A stretch of 64,000 bases of DNA, from assembly GCA_023411035.1 (NCBI GenBank), contig JAEYPE010000121.1, positions 17,887 through 81,886 of the forward strand, written 5' to 3'. Position 1 is the first letter of the stretch, and each line of letters opens with the position of its first letter. Source of the stretch: Pseudomonadota bacterium. Its GTDB lineage: Bacteria; Pseudomonadota; Alphaproteobacteria; Azospirillales; Azospirillaceae. Under the pieces are notes generated by a model. That model saw nothing but the letters and a program-made list of their open reading frames with translations. It had not been told where the DNA came from and did not search any database. The position numbers and the translations under genes are program-made. Below, in pieces: positions 53,407-61,935 of this stretch.

Positions 53407-54489
53407 ATGTCAGCGAACCCGCCCGGCGGCGAACGGCCGATCATCATCAAGAAGAAGAAGGCTGGCCACGGCGGCCACCACGGCGGCGCCTGGAAAGTCG
53501 CCTACGCCGACTTCGTGACGGCGATGATGGCCTTCTTCCTGCTGCTGTGGCTGCTGAACGTCACCACGTCGGACCAGCGCAAGGGCATCGCGGATTACTT
53601 CTCGCCCATGTCGGTCAGCCGCGAGAATTCGGGGTCCGGCGGCATGCTGGGCGGGCGCACCATCACCGCGCCGGGCGCCCAGATCTCCCCCTCCTCGCCG
53701 ATGTCCGCCGACGTTCCGGTGTCCGGCCCGCCCGGTCACTCGACCCAGGAGGACGAGGAGGCGAACGACCCCACGGACGCCGCCCCGCCCTCGCAATCGC
53801 CCTCGCAATCGCCGACGGAACAGAAGTCCAACGAGTCGCGGCTCGACTACCAGAAGCGGCTGGAGGAGCAGGCCAAGCAGCTCGGCATTCCCGGCCAGAA
53901 GCCGGGGGAACGGCTGTCCGACTTCGCGGAGCGCGTGAAGGAAGGCGCCGAAAAGCTTCAGGACGCCCAGAAGGAGGCCCGCCAGTTCCAGCAGGCCGCC
54001 ACCGAGATCCGGCAGGCCATCCAGTCCGTGCCGGAGCTGGAGCCGCTGGCCCAGAACCTGATGATCGACCAGACTCCGGAGGGCCTGCGAATCCAGATCG
54101 TGGACCAGGACCGGGTTTCGATGTTCCCCGGCGGGTCGGGCCAGATGTACCCGCAGACCCGCCAATTGGTCATGCAGGTGGCCAAGGCCCTGGCCAAGCT
54201 GCCGAACAAGCTGTCGATCAGCGGCCACACCGACGGCACCCCCTTCACGTCGGGCGCCGGGCGCGACAACTGGGACCTGTCCACGGAACGCGCCAACGCC
54301 ACGCGGCGCGCCCTGATTGCCGGCGGCATCCCGGAAGAGCGCGTCCAGGACGTGATCGGACGCGCCGACCGCGACCTTCTGGTGCCCGACCAGCCCGGCA
54401 GCCCGCGCAACCGCCGCATCAGCATGGTCCTTCTGCGCGAAAGCAAGACCGGAGGCGAAGCTGCCGGTGATGCCGCCGCTCCGCGCTGA
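53407..54489 (+). CDS. motB: MotB-type flagellar stator protein
   Basis: A 360-residue stator subunit. A basic start (IIIKKKKAGHGGHHGG) precedes one membrane helix (about 32-51) containing the proton-carrying Asp35 (VAYADFVTAMMAFFLLLWLL). A long Ser/Pro/acidic linker and a coiled coil (about 140-205) follow. The OmpA-like peptidoglycan-binding domain (about 225-350) has ISGHTDGTPF and WDLSTERANATRRAL. It couples ion flow to rotation together with MotA, which is not adjacent. A perfect CtrA site upstream suggests cell-cycle control. The extended linker is typical of alphaproteobacterial MotB. Confidence 0.93.
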   Translation: MSANPPGGERPIIIKKKKAGHGGHHGGAWKVAYADFVTAMMAFFLLLWLLNVTTSDQRKGIADYFSPMSVSRENSGSGGMLGGRTITAPGAQISPSSPMSADVPVSGPPGHSTQEDEEANDPTDAAPPSQSPSQSPTEQKSNESRLDYQKRLEEQAKQLGIPGQKPGERLSDFAERVKEGAEKLQDAQKEARQFQQAATEIRQAIQSVPELEPLAQNLMIDQTPEGLRIQIVDQDRVSMFPGGSGQMYPQTRQLVMQVAKALAKLPNKLSISGHTDGTPFTSGAGRDNWDLSTERANATRRALIAGGIPEERVQDVIGRADRDLLVPDQPGSPRNRRISMVLLRESKTGGEAAGDAAAPR

Positions 54490-54612
54490 TACCAAAGCCG
54501 GTGAGGCATTGGTACCAAGGCGCTAGTTCCCGGTCTTTATCCGTACCTCTTCTTGTTTTGTCATTGCGCCGCACAACGCGGGGAATGTTTGCCCTGTTCA
54601 AAAGGCGAAATG

Positions 54613-56187
54613 ATGGGTCATACTTCGCAGCAGACACCATTGCCATACGGCATCGGTCAATCAAGGGCGTTAGCTGCGGGGGAGTCTGTGAGCGTACCCG
54701 AAGGCAAGGCGAATGACCTTTTGACGAACTATGATCCCGGCCTTTATTTCGACGAATTGTTCGGAGGCCGAGATTGTCCAGCCGAACATACGGCGCTGAT
54801 CCGGCAGAGACTGGCCGGTCTGAACTTCGGGGATCTGTTGCGGCGGTCGCAGGACGCCGAACGTGAACTGTATAACTTGGGCATCACCTTCCTTGTTTAT
54901 TCGAACAAGGACGCGGTGGACCGAATTCTTCCCTTCGACATCATTCCCCGGGTCATCTCGGCCAAGGAATGGGCGCATCTGGAGGCGGGAATCACCCAGC
55001 GCGTGACCGCGCTGAACCTGTTCCTCCACGACATCTATCACGACCAGAAGATCCTGAAGGACGGGGTGATCCCCGCCGACCTCGTGCTGGGCAACGGCTG
55101 CTTCCGGCCGCAGATGGTCGGGCTGGACGTGCCGTTCGACACCTACATCCACATCATGGGCACGGATCTGGTGCGCGACCGCGAGGGAACCTTCCGCGTG
55201 CTGGAGGACAACGGGCGCGTGCCGTCCGGCGTGTCCTACGTGGTTGAAAACCGCCATATGATGCAGCGCGTGTTCCCCGACCTGATGCAGGACATCGGCA
55301 TCCGCCCGGTGGACAATTACGGACACAAGCTGCTGGACGCGATGATGGAGATCGCGCCGCAGGACGTGGCCGACCCGCAGGTCGTGCTGCTGTCGCCCGG
55401 CTCCTACAACTCCGCCTATTTCGAGCACATCTTCCTGGCGCGGGAGATGGGCGTGCCGCTGGTCGAGGGCCGCGATCTGGTGGTGGAGAACGACCGTGTC
55501 TACATGAAGACCACCAACGGTCTGGCGCGGGTCGATTCGATCTACCGCCGCATCGACGACGCCTTCCTCGACCCCAAGGCCTTCAACCCGGACAGCATGC
55601 TGGGCGTGCCGGGCCTCCTGGAGGCCTACCGCAAGGGCAACGTGGCGTTGGCCAACGCCATCGGCACCGGCGTGGCCGACGACAAGGCGATCTACTGCTA
55701 CGTCCCGCGGATGATCAAATACTACCTGGACCAGGAGGCGATCATCCCCAACGTGGACACGCGCATCTGCCGCGAGGCCGACGCGCTGCAATACACGCTG
55801 GACAACCTGGACAAGCTGGTGGTGAAGCCGGTCGGCGAGGCCGGCGGCTACGGCATCACCATCGGCCCGCGCGCCAGCAAGGAGGAACTGGCGGATTGCC
55901 GGGCGAAGCTGCTGGCCGATCCCGCCAACTACATCAGCCAGCCGGTGGTCGACCTGTCGGTCTGCCCCACCGTGACCGACGACGGCATCGATCCCCGCCA
56001 CGTCGATCTGCGCCCCTTCGCCATCACGGGCAAGAACACCTGGGTGCTGCCCGGCGGCCTGACCCGCGTGGCGCTGAAGAAGGGCACGCTGATCGTCAAC
56101 TCGTCGCAGGGCGGCGGGTCCAAGGACACCTGGGTGCTCCAGGACGGGGTGCTCCAGGATGGGACACAGGAAGGGGGCGCGTCGTGA
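54613..56187 (+). CDS. circularly permuted ATP-grasp protein
   Basis: A 524-residue protein of the circularly permuted ATP-grasp family (formerly DUF404/DUF407). Typical blocks are YDELF-like FDELFGGR, LPFDIIPRVISAKEW, NLFLHDIYHDQ, HIMGTDLVRD with LEDNGRVPSGVSYV, and a C-terminal LVVKPVGEAGGYGITIGPRA. Such proteins are predicted to form amide or peptide bonds, and are usually linked to alpha-E, transglutaminase and proteasome-like genes. Only the alpha-E partner is present here. ATG 54613 is chosen (SD AAGG seven bases upstream); ATG 54610 is equally possible. It is coupled to the next gene by GTGA. Confidence 0.9.
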   Translation: MGHTSQQTPLPYGIGQSRALAAGESVSVPEGKANDLLTNYDPGLYFDELFGGRDCPAEHTALIRQRLAGLNFGDLLRRSQDAERELYNLGITFLVYSNKDAVDRILPFDIIPRVISAKEWAHLEAGITQRVTALNLFLHDIYHDQKILKDGVIPADLVLGNGCFRPQMVGLDVPFDTYIHIMGTDLVRDREGTFRVLEDNGRVPSGVSYVVENRHMMQRVFPDLMQDIGIRPVDNYGHKLLDAMMEIAPQDVADPQVVLLSPGSYNSAYFEHIFLAREMGVPLVEGRDLVVENDRVYMKTTNGLARVDSIYRRIDDAFLDPKAFNPDSMLGVPGLLEAYRKGNVALANAIGTGVADDKAIYCYVPRMIKYYLDQEAIIPNVDTRICREADALQYTLDNLDKLVVKPVGEAGGYGITIGPRASKEELADCRAKLLADPANYISQPVVDLSVCPTVTDDGIDPRHVDLRPFAITGKNTWVLPGGLTRVALKKGTLIVNSSQGGGSKDTWVLQDGVLQDGTQEGGAS

Positions 56188-57161
56188 ATCTGCTGGCCCG
56201 TTACGCCGAATGCATTTTCTGGATGGCGCGCTATATGGAGCGCGCCGAGAACCTCGCCCGCATTCTGGACGTTCACGAGACCTTCGCGCGCGACACGCGG
56301 GGCATGACCAACTGGTTCTCCATCGTCCAGCTCAACGCCGACGAGAAGGACTTTTTCAGCCGCCACGACCGGCCCACGGCGGAAGCGGTGGTCCATTACT
56401 ACATGTTCGACACCCAGCACACGAACTCGCTGGTGTCCATGCTGCGCATGGCGCGGGAAAACGCCCGCGTGCTGCGCCCCTGGATCTCCACCGAGATGTG
56501 GACGCAGATCAACGTGTTCCATAACAAGCTGCTGGAGATGAACGGCAAGGACGTGGCCCTGCCCAACCTGTCCAAGGTCTGCACCTGGATCAAGGAGGAA
56601 TGCCAGACCCACACCGGCATCACCGAGGGCACCTTCTACCGTGACCAGGGCTGGTACTTCTACCAGCTCGGCAAATACATCGAGCGGGCGGACCAGACCA
56701 CCCGCCTGCTGGACATCAAGTACCATACGCTGCTGCCCTCGCCGGTGGCGGTCGGCTCCACCCTGGACATGAGCCAGTGGACCACCGTCCTGCGCTCCGC
56801 CGCCGGGTACCACGCCTTCCGGCGCGTCTATCCGCGAGGCATGTCGCCCACCACGGTCGCCGGCTTCATGATGTTCAACGAGGGATTCCCGCGATCCGTT
56901 GTGATGTGTGTGCGACAGATCGACGGCCTCTTGACCCGCCTGAAGTCCCGTTACACCTTGCGCGGTGGCAGTGAGGCGATGGAGAAGGTGGACGAACTGC
57001 TCGGCGCGCTTCTGGCCCGCCCGATCGAAGAGGTGATCCAGGTCGGCCTGCACGAGTATCTGGACTGGGTGCAGGGCCAACTTTGCGGGATCACCAACGA
57101 GATCGGACGCGCCTTCTTCGGCCAGAACACCGTCCCCATGACCCAGAGCCAGTCCCAGTAA
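56184..57161 (+). CDS. alpha-E domain protein
   Basis: A 325-residue all-helical alpha-E domain protein (formerly DUF403). The family start NLLARYAECIFWMARYMERA is immediate. Further hallmarks are GWYFYQLGKYIERADQTTRL, then LLDIKYH, and FMMFNEGFPRSVVMCVRQID. GTG 56184 overlaps the TGA of the ATP-grasp gene, so both proteins are made together. Biochemical function is unproven; with its ATP-grasp partner it is predicted to act in synthesis of an amide-linked product. Confidence 0.9.
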   Translation: MNLLARYAECIFWMARYMERAENLARILDVHETFARDTRGMTNWFSIVQLNADEKDFFSRHDRPTAEAVVHYYMFDTQHTNSLVSMLRMARENARVLRPWISTEMWTQINVFHNKLLEMNGKDVALPNLSKVCTWIKEECQTHTGITEGTFYRDQGWYFYQLGKYIERADQTTRLLDIKYHTLLPSPVAVGSTLDMSQWTTVLRSAAGYHAFRRVYPRGMSPTTVAGFMMFNEGFPRSVVMCVRQIDGLLTRLKSRYTLRGGSEAMEKVDELLGALLARPIEEVIQVGLHEYLDWVQGQLCGITNEIGRAFFGQNTVPMTQSQSQ

Positions 57162-57222
57162 TCCCGTCAACCGCCCAGCCCGAACAGCCGGCCCCACGGT
57201 CGGTCATCCGGAAGTCAGTCAG

Positions 57223-57963
57223 ATGTCGGTCATCCAGCCGCAACTCCGCCCGCTCCAGCAGTTCTTCCGGTCAGGGCCGATGCCTTGCCCCTACCTGCCG
57301 GGACGGGTGGAGCGCAAGCTGTTCACCCGGCTGTCGGGTCCCTATTCGGCGGAGGTCAACTCCACCCTGTCGCGGGCCGGTTTCCGGCGCAGCCACGACA
57401 TCGTCTACCGGCCCGTCTGCCCGAACTGCCAAGCCTGCGTCCCGGTCCGCATCCCGGTGGCCGCCTTCGCTCCCACCCGGTCGCAGAGGCGCGTCTGCCG
57501 GATCAACGGCGACCTGACCCTGGCGGACGCGACCGCCGCCGCCACGACGGAACAATACCGGCTGTTCACCACCTACCAGAATTCGCGCCACGGGGAATCC
57601 GACATGGCGCGCATGGCGATGGCCGATTTCGCCGCCATGATCGACGAGGGCCGCGCCGACACCAGCCTGTTCGAAGCCCGCGACGCGGAGGGGCGGCTGA
57701 TCGGATGCATGCTGACCGATCGCCTGACCGACGGCTTCTCCGCCGTCTACAGCTTCTATGACCCCGGCCAGGACCGCCGCAGCCTGGGCACCTTCATGAT
57801 CCTCAGTCTGCTGGAACGCGCGCGGGCGGAGGGGTTGCCCTACGTCTATCTGGGCTATTGGATCGAGCAGAGCCGCAAGATGGCGTACAAGGCCAAGTTC
57901 CGCCCGCTGGAGGCATTGGGCCGGGACGGGTGGTTCCGCCTGCCGAATGATCCGGTCGACTGA
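57223..57963 (+). CDS. bpt: aspartate/glutamate leucyl-tRNA-protein transferase
   Basis: A 246-residue Ate/Bpt enzyme that attaches an amino acid (Leu in bacterial Bpt) to N-terminal Asp/Glu, creating an N-degron for ClpS/ClpAP. The Cys motifs of the family are present: CPYLPGRVERKLF and CPNCQACVPVRIP. The acyltransferase core has YQNSRHGESDM, YSFYDPGQDRRSLGTFMILS and YVYLGYWIEQSRKMAYKAKF. Length and motifs fit Bpt. It follows the alpha-E gene by 61 bp on the same strand; a functional link is not evident. Confidence 0.93.
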   Translation: MSVIQPQLRPLQQFFRSGPMPCPYLPGRVERKLFTRLSGPYSAEVNSTLSRAGFRRSHDIVYRPVCPNCQACVPVRIPVAAFAPTRSQRRVCRINGDLTLADATAAATTEQYRLFTTYQNSRHGESDMARMAMADFAAMIDEGRADTSLFEARDAEGRLIGCMLTDRLTDGFSAVYSFYDPGQDRRSLGTFMILSLLERARAEGLPYVYLGYWIEQSRKMAYKAKFRPLEALGRDGWFRLPNDPVD

Positions 57964-58049
57964 CAGAACACACTTCGGATTGCCGTTGCATCGGTCGTAT
58001 TGGGGCAATCACGTATAAGGCTTTCAAGTTCTTGCACAGCCGGGGCATC

Positions 58050-58088
58050 CTGCGGAATATTGCCGCAGATAACACATCCTTGGTGTTA
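58050..58088. promoter_or_regulatory. two adjacent 6-7-6 dyads upstream of the TRAP permease genes
   Basis: CTGCGG-N7-CCGCAG (58050-58068) and TAACAC-N7-GTGTTA (58070-58088) are two perfect dyads with identical spacer length and centres 20 bp apart. They lie about 100-135 bp upstream of dctQ in a 222-bp AT-richer gap. They are candidate operators, possibly for different regulators since the half-sites differ. Confidence 0.35.
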
Positions 58089-58185
58089 CCATAAAAGATT
58101 GAACCGGCGCGCGCGCCACCGTTCACAGGGCAACAAAGGAACGGATCGGAATCGCCCCGGTCCAAACCAACAGGGAGGCTCTCCG

Positions 58186-58725
58186 TTGAGGTTCCTGCTC
58201 CGAATCAGCGGGCTGATCGATGCTGTCAACAACGGCATCGGCAAGCTCGTCTATTGGCTGGTGCTGGTCGCAGTGATCGTCAGCGCCGGCAACGCAGTCA
58301 TCCGCTACAGCCTCCATTACAGCTCCAACGCCTGGCTTGAGCTGCAATGGTATCTGTTCTCCGCGATTTTCCTGCTGTGTTCCGGCTACACGTTCCTGCG
58401 GAACGAACACATCCGGATCGACATCATCCTGGGCCGTTTCTCCAAGCGCGTTCAGGCCATGGTGGACATCTTCGGGATCATCGTCTTCCTGTTCCCGATG
58501 TCGATCCTGATCATGTGGCTGTCCTGGCCCATGTTCTGGGACAGCTTCATCACCAACGAGATGTCGAGCGACGCCGGCGGCCTGATCCGCTGGCCGGCCA
58601 AGATCCTGGTTCCCATCGGCTTCTTCCTGCTGACCATGCAGGCGGTGTCCGAGCTGATCAAGCGCATCGCCTATCTGGCCGGCCTCATCGACGAGCCCGG
58701 CGAGAAGATGCACAGCCACTCCTAA
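58186..58725 (+). CDS. dctQ: TRAP transporter small permease (DctQ)
   Basis: A 179-residue membrane protein with four hydrophobic helices (about 18-38, 50-72, 90-115, 138-160). TTG 58186 is preceded by GGGAGG at 58173-58178, 7-nt spacing, and no ATG fits. It includes NAWLELQWYLFSAIFLLCSG, GYTFLRNEHIRIDII and the DctQ-typical WPAKILVPIGFFLLTMQAVS. It joins the large permease (18 bp downstream) in a tripartite, binding-protein-dependent importer. Confidence 0.9.
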   Translation: MRFLLRISGLIDAVNNGIGKLVYWLVLVAVIVSAGNAVIRYSLHYSSNAWLELQWYLFSAIFLLCSGYTFLRNEHIRIDIILGRFSKRVQAMVDIFGIIVFLFPMSILIMWLSWPMFWDSFITNEMSSDAGGLIRWPAKILVPIGFFLLTMQAVSELIKRIAYLAGLIDEPGEKMHSHS

Positions 58726-58743
58726 GAGACCGGGGACCAAACG

Positions 58744-60255
58744 ATGGCTGCCTTCCTCATAGAGAACATGGCGCCGCTGATGTTCGCGGCGCTCGTCCTC
58801 TTTCTTCTGATGGGTTTCCCGGTCGCCTTCGCGCTCGCCGCGAACGGCCTCCTCTTCGGCCTGATCGGCATCGAGCTGGGGCTGCTGACCCCCGCGCTGT
58901 TCCAGGCGCTGCCGGAGCGGATCTTCGGCATCATGCGCAACGACACGCTGCTGGCCATTCCCTTCTTCACCTTCATGGGCCTGATCCTCGAACGATCCGG
59001 CATGGCCGAAGACCTGCTCGACACGGTCGGGCAATTGTTCGGCCCGCTGCGCGGCGGTCTGGCCTATGCGGTGATCTTCGTGGGCGCGCTGCTGGCGGCC
59101 ACGACGGGCGTGGTGGCCGCGTCGGTCATCTCCATGGGCCTGATCTCGCTGCCGATCATGCTGCGCTACGGCTACGACCGGCGTCTGGCATCGGGCGTCA
59201 TCGCGGCGTCAGGCACGCTGGCCCAGATCATCCCGCCGTCGCTGGTGCTGATCATCCTGGCCGACCAGCTCGGCCGTTCGGTCGGCGACATGTACGCCGG
59301 CGCGCTGATCCCCGGCCTGGTGCTGACCGGCCTCTATGCCGGCTACATCCTGATCACCAGCATCGTGCGGCCCGAATTCGCACCGGCTTTGCCGCCGGAG
59401 GCGCGCTCGCTCCGCGGTTTCCAGCTTCTGTTCCGGGTGCTGACGTCGCTGGTGCCGCCGCTGGTTCTGATTTTCCTGGTGCTGGGCACGATCTTCCTCG
59501 GCATCGCGACGCCGACGGAAGGCGGCGCCATGGGCGCCATGGGTGCGTTGATCCTGGCCTTCGCGAAACGGCAGTTGAGCTGGTCGCTGATGCGTCAGGC
59601 GATGGACACGACGGCGAAGCTGTCCTCCTTCGTGATCTTCATCCTGATCGGCTCGACGGTCTTTGGTCTGGTGTTCCGCGCCGTGAACGGCGACCTGTGG
59701 GTGGAGCATCTGCTGACCAGCCTGCCGGGCGGCGAACTGGGCTTCCTGATCGTCGTCAACATCATGATCTTCCTGCTCGCCTTCTTCCTCGACTTCTTCG
59801 AGCTGGCCTTCATCATCGTGCCGCTGCTCGCCCCGGTCGCGGAAAAGCTGGGCATCGACCTGATCTGGTTCGGCGTCCTGCTGGGCGTCAACATGCAGAC
59901 CTCCTTCATGCACCCGCCCTTCGGTTTCGCCCTGTTCTTCCTGCGAAGCGTCGCTCCACGGGAGGATTACAAGGACAAGATCACAGGAAAAATCATCAAG
60001 AAGATCACCACCGGGCAGATCTACTGGGGTGCGGTGCCGTTCGTCTGCATCCAGCTCATCATGGTGGCTTTGGTCATCTTGTTCCCGGAAATGGTCTTCT
60101 CCGGACTGGACCGCGGCGAACCGGTGGATCTGGACAACGTGAAGATCGAGATCCCGGCCTTCGATTCGGGCGAACCGCCGCCGCCCTTCGGCGCGCCGGA
60201 ACAGCCTGCCGAGGACCCGAACGCCGACCTCATGCGGCAGTTGCAGGGCAAGTAG
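58744..60255 (+). CDS. dctM: TRAP transporter large permease (DctM)
   Basis: A 503-residue protein with about a dozen membrane helices. Typical DctM segments are VLFLLMGFPVAFALAANGLL, IPFFTFMGLILERSGMAEDL, AVIFVGALLAATTGVVAASV, SGTLAQIIPPSLVLIILADQ and TPTEGGAMGAMGAL. It carries out ion-driven uptake of an organic acid delivered by DctP. The SD GGGGA precedes ATG. The C-terminal ~70 residues are soluble and acidic, an extension beyond many DctM proteins. The binding-protein gene is convergent, across a shared terminator. Confidence 0.95.
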   Translation: MAAFLIENMAPLMFAALVLFLLMGFPVAFALAANGLLFGLIGIELGLLTPALFQALPERIFGIMRNDTLLAIPFFTFMGLILERSGMAEDLLDTVGQLFGPLRGGLAYAVIFVGALLAATTGVVAASVISMGLISLPIMLRYGYDRRLASGVIAASGTLAQIIPPSLVLIILADQLGRSVGDMYAGALIPGLVLTGLYAGYILITSIVRPEFAPALPPEARSLRGFQLLFRVLTSLVPPLVLIFLVLGTIFLGIATPTEGGAMGAMGALILAFAKRQLSWSLMRQAMDTTAKLSSFVIFILIGSTVFGLVFRAVNGDLWVEHLLTSLPGGELGFLIVVNIMIFLLAFFLDFFELAFIIVPLLAPVAEKLGIDLIWFGVLLGVNMQTSFMHPPFGFALFFLRSVAPREDYKDKITGKIIKKITTGQIYWGAVPFVCIQLIMVALVILFPEMVFSGLDRGEPVDLDNVKIEIPAFDSGEPPPPFGAPEQPAEDPNADLMRQLQGK

Positions 60256-60271
60256 CCGATCCTTCCATCCC

Positions 60272-60298
60272 CTTCTCCCCCGCCCGGCGGGGGAGAAG
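60272..60298. repeat. GC-rich palindromic hairpin after dctM
   Basis: CTTCTCCCCCGC and GCGGGGGAGAAG pair perfectly around a CCG loop, 17 bp after the dctM stop. It resembles the hairpin at 45211-45235. There is no T-run; a true terminator follows at 60349-60376. Confidence 0.5.
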
Positions 60299-60348
60299 CC
60301 GGGATCGGAGAACGGCCAAGCCACTGGAAGCGCAAGCCACCGGCAACA

Positions 60349-60376
60349 AAAAAGCCCCGCTTCCGCGGGGCTTTTT
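60349..60376. terminator. bidirectional Rho-independent terminator
   Basis: AAAAAGCCCCGC, loop TTCC, GCGGGGCTTTTT: a perfect 12-bp stem with A- and T-tracts. It serves both dctQM (plus) and dctP (minus), which converge here. Confidence 0.9.
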
Positions 60377-60399
60377 CGTGTCCGGCTTTATCGGGAGCC

Positions 60400-61494
60400 T
60401 TACTTCTTCTTCGGCGCCGGGGCCGAGTAGACGAAGTTGTCGAAAGTGTTTTCGGCGACGCGGAACCACAGATATTCCTCATCGCGGAACTTGCGCCACT
60501 GCTCGTAGATCTTGCGGAACTTCTCGTTCTTGGCGGCCTCTTCCTCGTAGACGTCGAAGGTCGCCTGATAGCAGGCCTGGAGGATGTCGCGCGGGTAGGG
60601 CTTCAGCACGGTGCCGGCGCCCACCAGACGCTTCAGCGCGTGCATGTTCACCACGTCGTACTTGCCGGTCATGTCCAAGGTGGCGTCGGCGCAGGCGGCT
60701 TCCAGGATCGCCTTGTAGTGCTTGGGAAGTTGCTCCCACTGCGGCAGGTTGACAATGAAGGACACCTGCGGGCCGCCTTCCCACCAGCCGGGGTAATAGT
60801 AGTATTTGGCGACCTTGTTGAAGCCCAGCTTCTCGTCGTCGTAGGGACCGACCCACTCCGCCGCGTCGATGGTGCCCTTCTCCAGCGCCGGATAGATGTC
60901 GCCGCCGGCGATCTGCTGCGGCACGACGCCCAGGCGCTGCAGAATGGTGCCGGCGTAGCCGCCGATGCGGAACTTCAGGCCCTTCAGATCCTCGACGGTC
61001 TTCAGCTCGTTGCGGAACCAGCCGCCCATCTGGGTGCCGGTGTTGCCCGCCGCGAACTGGATCATGTTGTAGCCCTTGAAGAACTCGCGCATCAGTTCCA
61101 GACCGCCGCCGTGGGTCATCCAGGCGTTCTGCTGGCGCGCGTTCAGGCCGAAGGGCATCGCCGCGTCGAAGGCGAAGGTCGGGTCCTTGCCGACATAATA
61201 GTAGGAGACGGTGTGGCCGCACTCCACGGTGCCGTCCTTCACGGCGTCCAGCACCTGAAGGCCGGGGACGATCTCACCACTGGCGAAGGCGCGGATCTGG
61301 AACTTGCCGTCGGTCATCTCGGCGACGCGCTTGGCAACGCGCTCGGCGCCGCCGTAGATGGTATCCAGGCTCTTCGGGAAGCTGGAGGCGCAGCGCCACT
61401 TGATCTCCGGGTTGCTCTGGGCGATGGCGGGGGCGGCCAGCGTGCTGGCGGCGACGCCGACACCGGCGCTGGTGATGAAAGTACGGCGTTTCAT
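60400..61494 (-). CDS. dctP: TRAP transporter substrate-binding protein (DctP/TakP type)
   Basis: A 364-residue periplasmic binding protein. The signal MKRRTFITSAGVGVAASTLA carries a twin-arginine motif (RRTFI). The mature part starts near AQSNPEIKWRCASSFPKSLD. Substrate-site blocks are FRIGGYAGTILQRLGVVPQQ, EWVGPYDDEKLGFNKVAKYY, then YYPGWWEGGPQVSFIVN. This YYYPGWWEGG form matches the TakP-like group that binds 2-oxoacids or lactate; the ligand is inferred. CAAGGAGAC provides the SD. It faces dctQM across a shared terminator, so binding protein and permeases are separately transcribed. Confidence 0.93.
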   Translation of the reverse strand: MKRRTFITSAGVGVAASTLAAPAIAQSNPEIKWRCASSFPKSLDTIYGGAERVAKRVAEMTDGKFQIRAFASGEIVPGLQVLDAVKDGTVECGHTVSYYYVGKDPTFAFDAAMPFGLNARQQNAWMTHGGGLELMREFFKGYNMIQFAAGNTGTQMGGWFRNELKTVEDLKGLKFRIGGYAGTILQRLGVVPQQIAGGDIYPALEKGTIDAAEWVGPYDDEKLGFNKVAKYYYYPGWWEGGPQVSFIVNLPQWEQLPKHYKAILEAACADATLDMTGKYDVVNMHALKRLVGAGTVLKPYPRDILQACYQATFDVYEEEAAKNEKFRKIYEQWRKFRDEEYLWFRVAENTFDNFVYSAPAPKKK

Positions 61495-61935
61495 GGATGT
61501 CTCCTTGGATCCTCTCGTCCCGGCGCGGGTGCACACCGCCGTTCCGGCCCCCCGGAAGGGAGCGCGGCGTGCGAACCGAAAGGCTGATTGGTGGAAGTTG
61601 CTGGCAACGCCGGATCGACGTCACCGTGCGGGTCACTGGATGGGACTGCCGGAACCGACCGGCACCTGTGCCGCCTCTGTGCCTTCACACGGATCTGTGG
61701 TGACCATGCGCGTGCCTCCCCTGAGGCCCGGAGTTCCGTCGGCGGTAATGTCCCCCTTCGGGGCATCACGTTGGCCGAAGGCCACCGAGTCCGTTTTAAT
61801 GGAGTGACTATGCCGGAATCGCGGGGCAGAGTTCAAGTAGGAGCATAGCTATAACCTACCAATTCGGGAATTTTCCATCCCGAACTCGGCCAAAAGTAAG
61901 ACGGGAGGCCGAAAGCCCCCCGATCACGCGCAACT
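61495..61935. promoter_or_regulatory. 441-bp gap with dctP promoter region
   Basis: There is no convincing gene. The minus-strand promoter of dctP must lie here. GTTGC-TG-GCAAC at 61598-61609 is a palindrome about 104-115 bp upstream of dctP and is a possible operator. The right part (61790-61870) is AT-rich and lies just after the parC stop; no hairpin-plus-T-run terminator for parC was found. Confidence 0.35.
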
